A stretch of 64,000 bases of DNA from Eledone cirrhosa (taxonomy: Eukaryota > Mollusca > Cephalopoda > Octopoda > Eledonidae), in contig OZ024743.1 of NCBI GenBank assembly GCA_964016885.1, positions 126,683,919-126,747,918 on the forward strand. Reading direction: 5' to 3'. Shown here one piece after another: positions 32,085 through 45,185 of the stretch (its first letter is position 1; the number at the start of each line of letters is the position of its first letter). Position numbers and translations under genes: made by a program. The notes beneath the pieces were generated by a model that did not search any database, was not told the DNA's origin, and saw nothing but the letters and a program-made list of their open reading frames with translations.

Positions 32085-33055
32085 TGCTTAGTTTTTGATG
32101 GAAATGCTTTGTCTTCTTAATCATAACATTTCTTTGATTTTTATATATAATTCAAATAAGAGAGGGAAAGGTCAGGGGTTAAAAACGTCAAATTCTTCTA
32201 CATCAGTTGCGAAATATATCTCAGACACATCTCGTGAACCAAATGACAAACGGGGTACTTTACATTCCGAGATCAATCCCACCAGTTACGTCGTTGATAT
32301 TTATTTGGGATACCATATGCAAGATGGATAACGTGAAGTCGGGGATAATCGCGGAATTTCTTTGTTTACTCAAAAGTCCAAGTGAAAAAAATGGCAACAT
32401 TTCTACTGGAAACCCAAAGTGGATTGAGTGGACGTAGTAATAGAATCTTGAAACAACTCTAGAATTGTGGGTTGTTAAGAAAAACAAAAAAAAGATATAC
32501 AACCCACTTATTAATAATGGCATCCTTGATCGCTGACATTTACGAGGAGATGAGTTAAAGAAAACGTTAACAAGTCAGGAGGAAAGGTTGTTTACTATCA
32601 GAATTTATCTCAATGTGGCTACCTAGGGTTGAGAGTAGAATGCTTCCTCGGACATCGGCAATACACAAAGAGAGAAATTCGTCTTTTATGTTTGCATGTA
32701 GCCCAGCTTGTCGCCCACTAACTAATGTAAGTGTTCAGAACTAGAGATCAACTTGTGTTACATAGCTCTTATGCCAGAGAGCAATGACAACAGTTGTCTT
32801 TTCTGGCTATCAAAACCCTCCGCGTACTAGCCACATAAGAGGGCCTGATTTCTGTATCGAGTGATTTTGAGAAGATAACAAAGACCATATACTATTCTTT
32901 GTTATTCCCAATATTTAACATATTTATATATCATACAGAGAAAAAAACGTATAGAAAACCTGACTGAGTTGAGGGAAAACTTAAAGCAGTAGCTTTGGTA
33001 GACAAAATCATTTTGTATTGTACAATATCTTTAAATGATGGGAAACATCCCAGAG

Positions 33056-33127
33056 GCGTCGGTGGTGTAACGGTTAGCATGGTTGCCTTCCAAGCAGTCG
33101 ATCCGGGTTCGACTCCCGGCCGACGCA
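33056..33127 (+). tRNA. trnG-UCC: tRNA-Gly(UCC), consensus copy
   Basis: Identical to consensus. It stands at the junction of the 3.74-kb duplication. Confidence 0.95.
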
Positions 33128-33901
33128 TTTTTAATGTACTTTGTTTATATAGACATTCTTCAATAAGATTTTTCTTATTTTATTTTCACAACGATTTCTA
33201 CTACATGTGAAATGTCTAACATTTTAGACTACCTATATCTGACTAAATGTCAAGTATAAGTAGTTAAGACAACTATATTGAGAACAGAATAATTCGGCAC
33301 CCTCACTTGGACAGCATATCTCTGCTACATCTCGAAGACTTGAGGTAAAATTGTGTACTTTACATTCCGATATGAAATCACGCCACTGATGATTTTCATA
33401 TTAAAGAGACAAAAAGGACGATATAAAAACGGGTTTTATTGAGAGATTTCTCTACTTGCTCCCTGCTTGCTCTCTGCCACAGTCAAAAGGAGCAAGCAGC
33501 GTCCTTCTTCCTGGAGTTCAATGTAGAGTGTGAGCACGAGCAAAATACACAAGAAATTTTGTGTTTTGTGAAGTGACCGTTTCAGTATCCTTAAATGATA
33601 CAACACATTGGGTAAGGCTTCTTTTGATTTCACTATGTGGTTATTTCTACCATAAACACACACTTAAACATATATACAAAGTCGAACATATATATAGTTA
33701 ACACATATGTAATGAATGAACATGTATTAATTCTCGTGTACAATACACGAACAATACGTGAACATCTCGATATATCATAGAGGGAGAACATGGAGAAAAA
33801 ATGACAGAAGTCTGCAAACAAAAAAATTAAAGCAACTTCTTTGGGGCACACAAAGACTTTCTATCGTTTAGAATCTTAAAATGAGACATCCGCCTGCACA
33901 G

Positions 33902-33973
33902 GCGTCGGTGGTGTAATGGCTAGCATGGTTGCATTCCAAGCAGTTTATCCGTTTTCAACTCTCAGCCGACTCA
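33902..33973 (+). pseudogene. B-type tRNA-Gly-like copy
   Basis: Same sequence as the B copy at 30162, as expected from the 3.74-kb duplication. Confidence 0.8.
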
Positions 33974-34947
33974 TAGGTTTAGTTTGTGATGGAAATGCTT
34001 TGTCTTTTTAATCATAACATTTCTTTGATTTTTATATATAATTCAAATAAGAGAGGGAAAGGACAGGGGTTAAAAACGTCAAATTCTTCTACATCAGTTG
34101 CGAAATATATCTCAGACACATCTCGTGAACCAAATGATAAACGGCGTACTTTACATTCCTAGATCAAATCCCACCAGTTACGTCGTTGATATTTATTTGG
34201 GATACCATATGCAAGATGGATAACGTGAAGTCGGGGATAATCGCGGAATTACTCTGTTTACACAAAAGTCCAAGTGAAAAAAATGGCAACATTTCCACTG
34301 GAAACCCAAAGTGGATTGAGGGGACGTAGTAAGAGAATCTTGAAACAGCTCTAGAATTGTGGGTTGTTAAGAAAAACATAAAAGATATACAACCCGCGTA
34401 TTAATAATGACATCCTTGATCTCTGACATTTACGAGGAGATGAGTAAAAGAAAACGTTAACAAGTCAGGAGGAAAGGTTGTTTACTATCAGAATTTATCT
34501 CAATGTGGCTACCTAGGGTTGAGAGTAGAATGCTTCCTCGGACATTGGCAATACACAAAGAGAGAAATTAGTCTTTTATGTTTGCATGTAGCCCAGCTTG
34601 TCTCCCACTAACTAATGTAAGTGTTCAGAACTAGAGTTAAACTGGTGTCACATAGCTCTCATGCCAGAGAGCAAAGATGACAGTGGTGTTTCTGGCTATC
34701 AAAACCCTCCGCGTACCAGCCACATAACCGGGTCTGATTTCTGTATCGAGTGAATTTGTGAAGATAACAAAGACCATATAAAATTCTTTGTTATTCCCAA
34801 TATTTAACATATTTATATATCATACAGAGAAAAGAACGTATAGAAAACCTGACTGAGTTGAGGGAAAACTTAAAGCAGTAGCCTTGGTGTAGGCAGAAAA
34901 ATTTTGTATTATTCAATATCTTTAAATGATGGTATAACATCCCAGAG

Positions 34948-35019
34948 GCGTCGGTGGTGTAGCGGTTAGCATGGTTGCCTTCCAAGCAGTCGATCCGGGT
35001 TCGACTCCCGGCCGACGCA
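34948..35019 (+). tRNA. trnG-UCC: tRNA-Gly(UCC), A15G variant
   Basis: Duplicate of the copy at 31208 with the same single change. Confidence 0.92.
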
Positions 35020-35799
35020 TTTTTAATGTACTTTTTTTTTATAGACATTCTTCAATAAGATTTTTCTTATTTTATTTTCACAATGATTTCTACTACATGT
35101 GACATGTCTAACGTTTTAGACTACCTATATCTGCCTAAATATCAAGTATAAGTAGTTAAGAAAACTATATTGAGAACAGAATAATTCAGCACCCTCAGTT
35201 GGACAGCATATCTCTGCTACATCTCGAAGACTGGAGGTAAAACTGCGTACTTTACATTCCGATATGAAATCACGCCACTGATGATTTTCATATTAAAGAG
35301 ACAAAAAGGATGATATAAAAACGGGTTTTATCGAGAGATTTCTCTACTTGCTCCCTGCTTGCTCTCTGCCACAGTCAAAAGGAGCAAGCAGCGTCCTTCT
35401 TCCTGGAGTTCAATGTAGAGTGTGAGCACGAGCAAAATACACAAGAAATTTGGTGTTTTGTCCCTGTGAAGTGACCGTTTTCAGTATCCTTAAATGATAC
35501 AACATATTGCATAAGGCTTCTTTTGATTTCACTAAGTGGTTATTTCTACTATAGACACACACTTACACATATATACAAAGTCGAACATATATATAGTTAA
35601 CACATATGTAATGAATTAACATGTATTAATTCTCGTGTACAATACATGAACAATACGTGAACATCTCGATATGTCATAGAGGGAGGACAAGGAGAAAAAA
35701 TGACAGAATTCTGCAAAAAAGAAATTAAAGCAACATCTTTGGCGCACACAAAGACTTTCTATTGTTTAGAACCTTAAAATGAGGCATCCGCCTGCATAG

Positions 35800-35825
35800 G
35801 CCTCGGTTGTGTAATGGCTAGCATA
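35800..35825 (+). pseudogene. Truncated B copy (microhomology deletion)
   Basis: Duplicate of 32059-32084, with the same GCAT-to-GCAT deletion. Confidence 0.85.
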
Positions 35826-36796
35826 TGCTTAGTTTTTGATGGAAATGCTTTGTCTTCTTAATCATAACATTTCTTTGATTTTTATATATAATTCAAATAA
35901 GAGAGGGAAAGGTCAGGGGTTAAAAACGTCAAATTCTTCTACATCAGTTGCGAAATATATCTCAGACACATCTCGTGAACCAAATGACAAACGGGGTACT
36001 TTACATTCCGAGATCAATCCCACCAGTTACGTCGTTGATATTTATTTGGGATACCATATGCAAGATGGATAACGTGAAGTCGGGGATAATCGCGGAATTT
36101 CTTTGTTTACTCAAAAGTCCAAGTGAAAAAAATGGCAACATTTCTACTGGAAACCCAAAGTGGATTGAGTGGACGTAGTAATAGAATCTTGAAACAACTC
36201 TAGAATTGTGGGTTGTTAAGAAAAACAAAAAAAAGATATACAACCCACTTATTAATAATGGCATCCTTGATCGCTGACATTTACGAGGAGATGAGTTAAA
36301 GAAAACGTTAACAAGTCAGGAGGAAAGGTTGTTTACTATCAGAATTTATCTCAATGTGGCTACCTAGGGTTGAGAGTAGAATGCTTCCTCGGACATCGGC
36401 AATACACAAAGAGAGAAATTCGTCTTTTATGTTTGCATGTAGCCCAGCTTGTCGCCCACTAACTAATGTAAGTGTTCAGAACTAGAGATCAACTTGTGTC
36501 ACATAGCTCTTATGCCAGAGAGCAATGACAACAGTTGTCTTTTCTGGCTATCAAAACCCTCCGCGTACTAGCCACATAAGAGGGCCTGATTTCTGTATCG
36601 AGTGATTTTGAGAAGATAACAAAGACCATATACTATTCTTTGTTATTCCCAATATTTAACATATTTATATATCATACAGAGAAAAAAACGTATAGAAAAC
36701 CTGACTGAGTTGAGGGAAAACTTAAAGCAGTAGCTTTGGTAGACAAAATCATTTTGTATTGTACAATATCTTTAAATGATGGGAAACATCCCAGAG

Positions 36797-36868
36797 GCGT
36801 CGGTGGTGTAACGGTTAGCATGGTTGCCTTCCAAGCAGTCGATCCGGGTTCGACTCCCGGCCGACGCA
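36797..36868 (+). tRNA. trnG-UCC: tRNA-Gly(UCC), consensus copy
   Basis: Identical to consensus, including T5 and TTTAAAT at the standard distances. Confidence 0.95.
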
Positions 36869-37649
36869 TTTTTAATGTACTTTGTTTATATAGACATTCT
36901 TCAATAAGATTTTTCTTATTTTATTTTCACAACGATTTCTACTACATGTGACATGTCTAACGTTTTAGACTACCTATATCTGCCTAAATGTCAAGTATAA
37001 GTAGTTAAGAAAACTATATTGAGAACAGAATAATTCGGCACCCTCAGTTGGACAGCATATCTCTGCTACATCTCGAAGACTTGAGGTAAAACTGTGTACT
37101 TTACATTCCGATATGAAATAACGCCACTGATGATTTTCATATTAAAGACACAAAAAGGATGATATAAAAACGGGTTTTATTGAGAGATTTCTCTACTTGC
37201 TCCTTGCTTGCTCTCTGCCACAGTCAAAAGGAGCAAGCAGCGTCCTTCTTCCTGGAGTTCAATGTAGAGTGTGAGCACGAGCAAAATACACAAGAAATTT
37301 GGTGTTTTGTCCCTGTGAAGTGACCGTTTTCAGTATCCTTAAATGATACAACACATTGGGTAAGGCTTCTTTTGATTTCACTAAGTGGTTATTTCTACCA
37401 TAAACACACACTTACACATATATACAAAGTCGAACATATATATAGTTAGCACATATGTAATGAATGCACATGTATTAATTCTCGTGTACAATACACGAAC
37501 AATACGTGAACATCTCGATATATCATAGAGGGAGGACAAGGAGAAAAAATGACAGAAGTCTGCAAACAAAAAAATTAAAGCAACATCTTTGGGGCACACA
37601 AAGACTTTCTATTGTTTAGAATCTTAAAATGAGGCATCCGCCTGCACAG

Positions 37650-37721
37650 GCCTCGGTGGTGTAATGGCTAGCATGGTTGCATTACAAGCAGTTGATCCGT
37701 TTTCAACTCTCGGCCGACGCA
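37650..37721 (+). pseudogene. B-type tRNA-like copy with TAC anticodon
   Basis: Anticodon loop ATTACAA (TAC at 34-36). B box lost; acceptor GCCTCGG/CCGACGC with one mismatch. Confidence 0.8.
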
Positions 37722-38685
37722 TAGGTTTAGTGTTTGATGGAAGAGCTTTGTCTTTTTAATCATAACATTGTATATATAATTAAAATAAGAGAGAGAAAAA
37801 ACAGGGGTTAAAAACGTCAAATTCTACTACATCAGTTGCGAAATATATCTCAGATACATCTCGTGAACCAAATGACAAACGGCGTACTTTACATTCCGAG
37901 ATCAAATCCCACCAGTTATGTCGTTGATATTTATTTGTGATACCATATGCAAGATGGATAACGTGAAGTCGGGGATAATCGCGGAATTTCTCTGTTTACA
38001 CAAAAGTCCAAGTGAAAAAAATGGCAACATTTCTACTGGAAACCCAAAGTGGATTGAGGGGACGTAGTAATAGAATCTTGAAACAACTCTAGAATTGTGG
38101 GTTGTTAAGAAAAACAAAAAAAGAAATACAACCCACGTATTAATAATGACATTCCTGATCTCTGACATTTACATGGAGATGAGTAAAAGAAAACGTTAAC
38201 AAGTCAGGAGGAAAGGTTGTTTACTATCAGAATTTATCTCAATGTGGCTACCTAGGGTTGAGAGTAGAGTGCTTCCTCGGACATTGGCAATACACAAAGA
38301 GAGAAATTCGTCTTTTATGTTTGCATGTAGCCCAGCTTTTCTCCCACTAACTAATGTAAGTGTTCAGAACTAGAGATCAACTTGTGTCACATAGTTCTCA
38401 TGCCAGAGAGCAATGACAACAGTTGTCTTTTCTGGCTATCAAAAACCTCCGCGTACTAGCCACATAAGAGGGCCTGATTTCTGTATCGAGTGATTTTGAG
38501 AAGATAACAAAGACCAAATAAAATTCTTTGTTATTCCCAATATTTAACATATTTATATATCATACAGATAATAAAACCTATAGAAAACCTGACTGAGTTG
38601 AGGGAAAACTTAAAGCAGTAGCTTTGGTAGACAGAACAATTTTGTATTATTCAATATCTTTAAATGATGGGATAACGATCCAGAG

Positions 38686-38757
38686 GCGTCGGTGGTGTAA
38701 CGGTTAGCATGGTTTCCTTCCAAGCAGTCGATCCGGGTTCGACTCCCGGCCCACGCA
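38686..38757 (+). tRNA. trnG-UCC: tRNA-Gly(UCC), two stem mismatches
   Basis: G30 to T breaks one anticodon-stem pair and G68 to C breaks one acceptor pair. The boxes and terminator are intact. Transcription is plausible; folding is weakened. Confidence 0.65.
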
Positions 38758-39534
38758 TTTTTAATGTACTTTGTTTATATAGACATTCTTCAATAAGATT
38801 TTTCTTATTTTATTTTCACAACGATTTCTACTACATGTGACATGTCTAACGTTTTAGACTACCTATATCTGCCTAAATGTCAAGTATAAGTAGTTAAGAA
38901 AACTATATTGAGAACAGAATAATTCGGCACCCTCAGTTGGACAGCATATCTCTGCTACATCTCGAATACTTGAGGTAAAACTGTGTACTTTACATTCCGA
39001 TATGAAATAACACCACTGATGATTTTCATATTAAAGAGACAAAAAGGATGATATAAAAACGGGTTTTATTGAGAGATTTCTCTACTTGCTCCTTGCTTAC
39101 TCTCTGCCACAGTCAAAGGGAGCAAGCAGCGTCCTTCTTCCTGGAGTTCAATGTAGAGTCTGAGCACGAGCAAAATACACAAGAAATTTGGTGTTTTGTC
39201 CCTTTGAAGTGACCGTTTTCAGTATCCTTAAATGATACAACACATTGGGTATGGCTTCTTTTGATTTCACTAAGTGGTTATTTCTACCGTAAACACACAC
39301 ACATATATACAAAGTCGAACATATATATAGTTAACATATATGTAATGAATTAACATGTATTAATTCTCGTGTACAATACACGAACAATACGTGAACATCT
39401 CGATATATCATAGAGGGAGGACATGGAGAAAAAATGACAGAAATCTGCAAAGAAAAAAATTAAAGCAACATCATTGGGGCACACAAAGACTTTCTATTGT
39501 TTAGAATCTTAAAATGAGGCATCCGCTTGCACAG

Positions 39535-39606
39535 GCGTCGGTGGTGTAATGGCTAGCATGGTTGCATTCCAAGCAGTTGATCCGTTTTCAACTCTCAGCC
39601 GACTCA
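39535..39606 (+). pseudogene. B-type tRNA-Gly-like copy
   Basis: Same sequence class as 28270 (3' end CCGACTCA). Anticodon TCC. Confidence 0.8.
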
Positions 39607-40581
39607 TAGGTTTAGATTTTGATGGAAATGCTTTGTCTTTTTAATCACAACATTTCTTTGATTTTTATATATAATTCAAATAAGAGTGGGAAAGGACAGG
39701 GGTTAAAAACGTCAAATTCTTCTACCTCAGTTGCGAAATATATCTCAGACACATCTCGTGAACCAAATGATAAACGGCGTACTTTACATTCCTAGATCAA
39801 ATCCCACCAGTTACGTCGTTGATATTTATTTGGGATACCATATGCAAGATGGATAACGTGAAGTCGAGGATAATCGCGGAATTTCTCTGTTTACTCAAAA
39901 GTCCAAGTGAAAAAAATGGCAACATTTCTACTGGAAACCCAAAGTGGATTGAGGGGACGTAGTAAGAGAATCTTCAAACAACTCTAGAATTGTGGGTTGT
40001 TAAGAAAAACAAAAAAAGATATACAACCCACGTATTAATAATGACATGATTGATCTCTGACATTTACACGGAGATGAGTAAAAGAAAACGTTAACAAGTC
40101 AGGAGGAAAGGTTGTTTACTATCAGAATTTATCTCAATGTGGCTACCTAGGGTTGAGAGTAGAATGCTTCCTCGAACATTGGCAATACACAAAGAGAGAA
40201 ATTCGTCTATTATGTTTGCATGTAGCCCAGCTTGTCTCCCACTAACTAATGTAAGTGTTCAGAATTAGAGATCAACTTGTGTCACATAGCTCTCATGCCA
40301 GAGAGCAATGACAACAGTTGTCTTTTCTGGCTATCAAAAACCTCCGCGTACTAGCCACACAAGAGGGCCTGATTTCTGTATCGAGTGATTTTGAGAAGAT
40401 AACAAAGACCATATAATATTCTTTGTTATTCCCAATATTTAACATATTTATATATCATTCAGAGAAAAAAAACCTATAGAAAACCTGACTGAGTTGAGGG
40501 AAAACTTAAAGCAGTAGCTATGGTAGACAGAACAATTTTGTATTATTCAATATCTTTAAATGATGGGATAACGATCCAGAG

Positions 40582-40653
40582 GCGTCGGTGGTGTAACGGT
40601 TAGCATGGTTTCCTTCCAAGCAGTCGATCCGGGTTCGACTCCCGGCCGACGCA
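40582..40653 (+). tRNA. trnG-UCC: tRNA-Gly(UCC), G30T variant
   Basis: Single change from consensus, shared with the copy at 38686, which places the two in one lineage. Confidence 0.8.
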
Positions 40654-41434
40654 TTTTTAATGTACTTTTTTTATATAGACATTCTTCAATAAGATTTTTC
40701 TTATTTTATTTTCACAACGATTTCTACTACATGTGACATGTCTAACGTTTTAGACTACCTATATCTGCCTAAATATCAAGTATAAGTAGTTAAGAAAACT
40801 ATATTGAGAACAGAATAATTCGGCACCCTCAGTTGGACAGCATATCTCTGCTATATCTTGAAGACTTGAGGTAAAACGGTGTACTTTACATTCCGATATG
40901 AAATAACGCCACTGATGATTTTCATATTAAAGACACAAAAAGGATGATATAAAAACGGGTTTTATTGAGAGATTTCTCTACTTGCTCCTTGCTTGCTCTC
41001 TGCCACAGTCAAAAGGAGCAAGCAGCGTCCTTCTTCCTGGAGTTCAATGTAGAGTGTGAGCACGAGCAAAATACACAAGAAATTTGGTGTTTTGTCCCTG
41101 TGAAGTGACCGTTTTCAGTATCCTTAAATGATACAACACATTGGGTAAGGCTTCTTTTGATTTCACTAAGTGGTTATTTCTACCATAAACACACACTTAC
41201 ACATATATACAAAGTCGAACATATATATAGTTAGCACATATGTAATGAATGCACATGTATTAATTCTCGTGTACAATACACGAACAATACGTGAACATCT
41301 CGATATATCATAGAGGGAGGACAAGGAGAAAAAATGACAGAAGTCTGCAAACAAAAAAATTAAAGCAACATCTTTGGGGCACACAAAGACTTTCTATTGT
41401 TTAGAATCTTAAAATGAGGCATCCGCCTGCACAG

Positions 41435-41506
41435 GCCTCGGTGGTGTAATGGCTAGCATGGTTGCATTACAAGCAGTTGATCCGTTTTCAACTCTCGGCC
41501 GACGCA
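41435..41506 (+). pseudogene. B-type tRNA-like copy with TAC anticodon
   Basis: Duplicate of 37650-37721. Confidence 0.8.
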
Positions 41507-42470
41507 TAGGTTTAGTGTTTGATGGAAGAGCTTTGTCTTTTTAATCATAACATTGTATATATAATTAAAATAAGAGAGAGAAAAAACAGGGGTTAAAAAC
41601 GTCAAATTCTACTACATCAGTTGCGAAATATATCTCAGATACATCTCGTGAACCAAATGACAAACGGCGTACTTTACATTCCGAGATCAAATCCCACCAG
41701 TTATGTCGTTGATATTTATTTGTGATACCATATGCAAGATGGATAACGTGAAGTCGGGGATAATCGCGGAATTTCTCTGTTTACACAAAAGTCCAAGTGA
41801 AAAAAATGGCAACATTTCTACTGGAAACCCAAAGTGGATTGAGGGGACGTAGTAATAGAATCTTGAAACAACTCTAGAATTGTGGGTTGTTAAGAAAAAC
41901 AAAAAAAGAAATACAACCCACGTATTAATAATGACATTCCTGATCTCTGACATTTACATGGAGATGAGTAAAAGAAAACGTTAACAAGTCAGGAGGAAAG
42001 GTTGTTTACTATCAGAATTTATCTCAATGTGGCTACCTAGGGTTGAGAGTAGAGTGCTTCCTCGGACATTGGCAATACACAAAGAGAGAAATTCGTCTTT
42101 TATGTTTGCATGTAGCCCAGCTTTTCTCCCACTAACTAATGTAAGTGTTCAGAACTAGAGATCAACTTGTGTCACATAGTTCTCATGCCAGAGAGCAATG
42201 ACAACAGTTGTCTTTTCTGGCTATCAAAAACCTCCGCGTACTAGCCACATAAGAGGGCCTGATTTCTGTATCGAGTGATTTTGAGAAGATAACAAAGACC
42301 ATATAAAATTCTTTGTTATTCCCAATATTTAACATATTTATATATCATACAGATAATAAAACCTATAGAAAACCTGACTGAGTTGAGGGAAAACTTAAAG
42401 CAGTAGCTTTGGTAGACAGAACAATTTTGTATTATTCAATATCTTTAAATGATGGGATAACATCCTAGAG

Positions 42471-42542
42471 GCGTCGGTGGTGTAACGGTTAGCAGGGTTG
42501 CCTTCCAAGCAGTCGATCCGGGTTCGACTCCCGGCCGACGCA
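42471..42542 (+). tRNA. trnG-UCC: tRNA-Gly(UCC), D-stem variant
   Basis: One change (AGCAGGG for AGCATGG) at the outer D-stem pair, otherwise consensus. Confidence 0.8.
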
Positions 42543-43319
42543 TTTTTAATGTACTTTTTTTATATAGACATTCTTCAATAAGATTTTTCTTATTTTATTT
42601 TCACAACGATTTCTACTGCATGTGACATGTCTAACGTTTCAGACTACCTATATCTGCCTAAATATCAAGTATAAGTAAGAAAACTATATTGAGAACAGAA
42701 TAATTCGGCACCCTCAGTTGGACAGCATATCTCTGCTATATCTTGAAGACTTGAGGTAAAACTGTGTACTTTACATTCCGATATGAAATCACGCAACTGA
42801 TGATTTTCATATTAAAGAGACAAAAAAGATGATATAAAAACGGGTTTTATCGAGAGATTTCTCTACTTGCTCCCTGCTTGCTCTCTGCCACAGTCAAAAG
42901 GAGCAAGCAGCGTCCTTCTTCCTGGAGTTCAATGTAGAGTGTGAGCACGAGCAAAATACACAAGAAATTTGGTGTTTTGTCCCTGTGAAGTGACCGTTTT
43001 CAGTATCCTTAAATGATACAACACATTGGGTAAGGCTTCTTTTGATTTCACTAAGTGGTTATTTCTACCATAAACACACACTTACACATATGTACAAAGT
43101 CGAACATATATATAGTTAACACATATGTAATGAATGAACATGTATTAATTCCCGTGTACAATACACGAACAATACGTGAACATCTCGATATATCATAGTG
43201 GGAGGACAAGGAGAAAAAATGACAGAAGTTTGCAAACAAAAAAATTAAAGCAACAGCTTTGGCGCACACAAAGACTTTCTATTGTTTAGAATCTTAAAAT
43301 GAGGCATCCGCCTGCATAG

Positions 43320-43345
43320 GCGTCGGTTGTGTAATGGCTAGCATA
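43320..43345 (+). pseudogene. Truncated B copy (microhomology deletion)
   Basis: Same GCAT-to-GCAT deletion as at 32059. The unit also lacks the GAGAGGGAAAG piece upstream of GTCAGGGG. Confidence 0.85.
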
Positions 43346-44308
43346 GGCTTAGTTTTTGATGGAAATGCTTTGTCTTTTTAATCATAACATTTCTTTGATT
43401 TTTATATATAATTCAAATAAGGTCAGGGGTTAAAAACGTCAAATTCTTCTACATCAGTTGCGAAATATATCTCAGACACATCTCGTGAACCAAATGACAA
43501 ACGGCGTAATTTACATTCCGAGATCAAATCCCAACAGTTCCATCGTTGATATTTATTTGGGATACCATATGCAAGATGGATAACGTGAAGTCGGGGATAA
43601 TCGCGGAATTTCTCTGTTTACACAAAAGTCCAAGTGAAAAAAATGGCAACATTTCTACTGGAAACCCAAAGTGGATTGAGGGGACGTAGTAAGAGAATCT
43701 TGAAGCAACCCTAGAATTGTGGGTTGTTAAGAAAAACAAAAAAAAGAAATACAACCCACGTATTAATAATGAAATCCTTGATCTCTGACATTTACACGGA
43801 GATGAGTAAAAGAAAACGTTAAAAAGTCAGGAGGAAAGGTTGTTTACTATCAGGATTTATCTCAATGTGGCTACCTAGGGTTGAGAGTAGAATGCCTCCT
43901 CGGACATTGGCAACACACAAAGAGAGAAATTCGTCTTTTATGTTTGCATGTAGCCCAGCTTGTCTCCCACTAACTAATGTAAGTGTTCAGAACTAGAGAT
44001 CAACTTGTGTCACATAGCTCTCATGCCAGTGAGTAATGAGAACAGTTGTCTTTTCTGGCTATCAAAAACCTCCTCGTACCAGCCACATAACCGGGTCTGA
44101 TTTCTGTATCGAGTGATTTTGAGAAGATAACAAAGACCATATAAAATTCTTTGTTATTCCCAATATTTAAAATATTTATATATCATACAGATAATAAAAC
44201 GTATAGAAAACCTGACTGAGTTGAGGGAAAACTTAAAGCAGTAGCTTTGGTAGACAGAAAAATTTTGTATTATTCAATATCTTTAAATGATGGTATAACA
44301 TCCCAGAG

Positions 44309-44379
44309 GCGTCGGTGGTGTAACGGTTAGCATGGTTGCCTTCCAAGCAGTCGATCCGGTCCGACTCCCGGCCGACGCA
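44309..44379 (+). pseudogene. A-type tRNA-Gly copy with damaged T arm
   Basis: 71 nt. One base is missing and one changed in the T arm (CCGGTCCGACTCCCGG), which damages the B box and T loop. The rest is consensus. Confidence 0.75.
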
Positions 44380-45159
44380 TTTTTAATGTACTTATTTTAT
44401 ATAGACATTCTTCAATAAGATTTTTCTTATTTTATTTTCACAACAATTTCTACTACATGTGACATGTCTAACGTTTTAGACTACCTATATCTGCCTAAAT
44501 ATCAAGTATAAGTAGTTAAGAAAACTATATTGAGAACAGAATAAATCGGCGCTCTCAGTTGGACAGCATATCTCTGCTATATCTTGAAGACTTGAGGTAA
44601 AACGGTGTACTTTATATTCCGATATGAAATAACGCCACTGATAATTTTCATATTAAAGCGACAAAAAGGATGATATAAAAACAGGTTTTATCGAGAGATT
44701 TCTCTACTTGCTCCATGCTTGCTCCCTGCCACAGTCAAAAGGAGCAAGCAGCGTCCTTCTTCCTGGAGTTCAATGTAGAGTGTGAGCACGAGCAAAATAC
44801 ACAAGAAATTTGGTGTTTTGCCCCTGTGAAGTGACCGTTTTCAGTATCCTTAAATAATACAACACATTGGGTAAGGGTTCTTTCGATTTCACTAAGTGTT
44901 TATTTATACCATAAACACACACTGACACATATATACAAAGTCGAACATATATATAGTTAACACATATGTAATGAATCAACATGTATTAATTCTCGTGTAC
45001 AATACATGAACAATACGTGAACATCTCGATATGTCATAGAGGGAGAACAAGGAGAAAAAATGACAGAATTCTGCAAAAAAAAAATTAAAGCAACATCTTT
45101 GGCGCACACAAAGACTTTCTATTGTTTAGAACCTTAAAATGAGGCATCCGCCTGCATAG

Positions 45160-45185
45160 GCCTCGGTGGTGTAATGGCTAGCATA
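45160..45185 (+). pseudogene. Truncated B copy (microhomology deletion)
   Basis: Same deletion as 43320, and the unit shares the loss of GAGAGGGAAAG, so these two are sister units. Confidence 0.85.

Larger units (their letters stand above)
29400..36880 (+). repeat. Near-identical 3.74-kb tandem duplication (two A/B units each)
   Basis: About 29400-33140 and 33140-36880 match almost base for base at an offset of about 3740 nt. They include the same private variants (for example the altered TGAAATGTCTAACATTTTAG flank at 29467 and 33207, and the same gaps in tRNA B copies at 32059 and 35800). Only a few differences were seen (about 31299, 31857, 32760). Confidence 0.9.
37100..42450 (+). repeat. 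Duplicated blocks 37.1-38.7 kb and 40.9-42.45 kb
   Basis: The two blocks match nearly base for base at an offset of 3785 nt. They share unusual features: GAAGAGCTTTGTC for GAAATGCTTTGTC, loss of the TTTGATTTTTA piece near 37765 and 41550, and the TAC-type B copy. Confidence 0.85.

Noticed and set aside
32931..33128. Peptides with EPGSTAWKATMLTVTPPTP on the minus strand as a protein family
   Set aside because: They are antisense translation of the tRNA-Gly gene and recur wherever it does.
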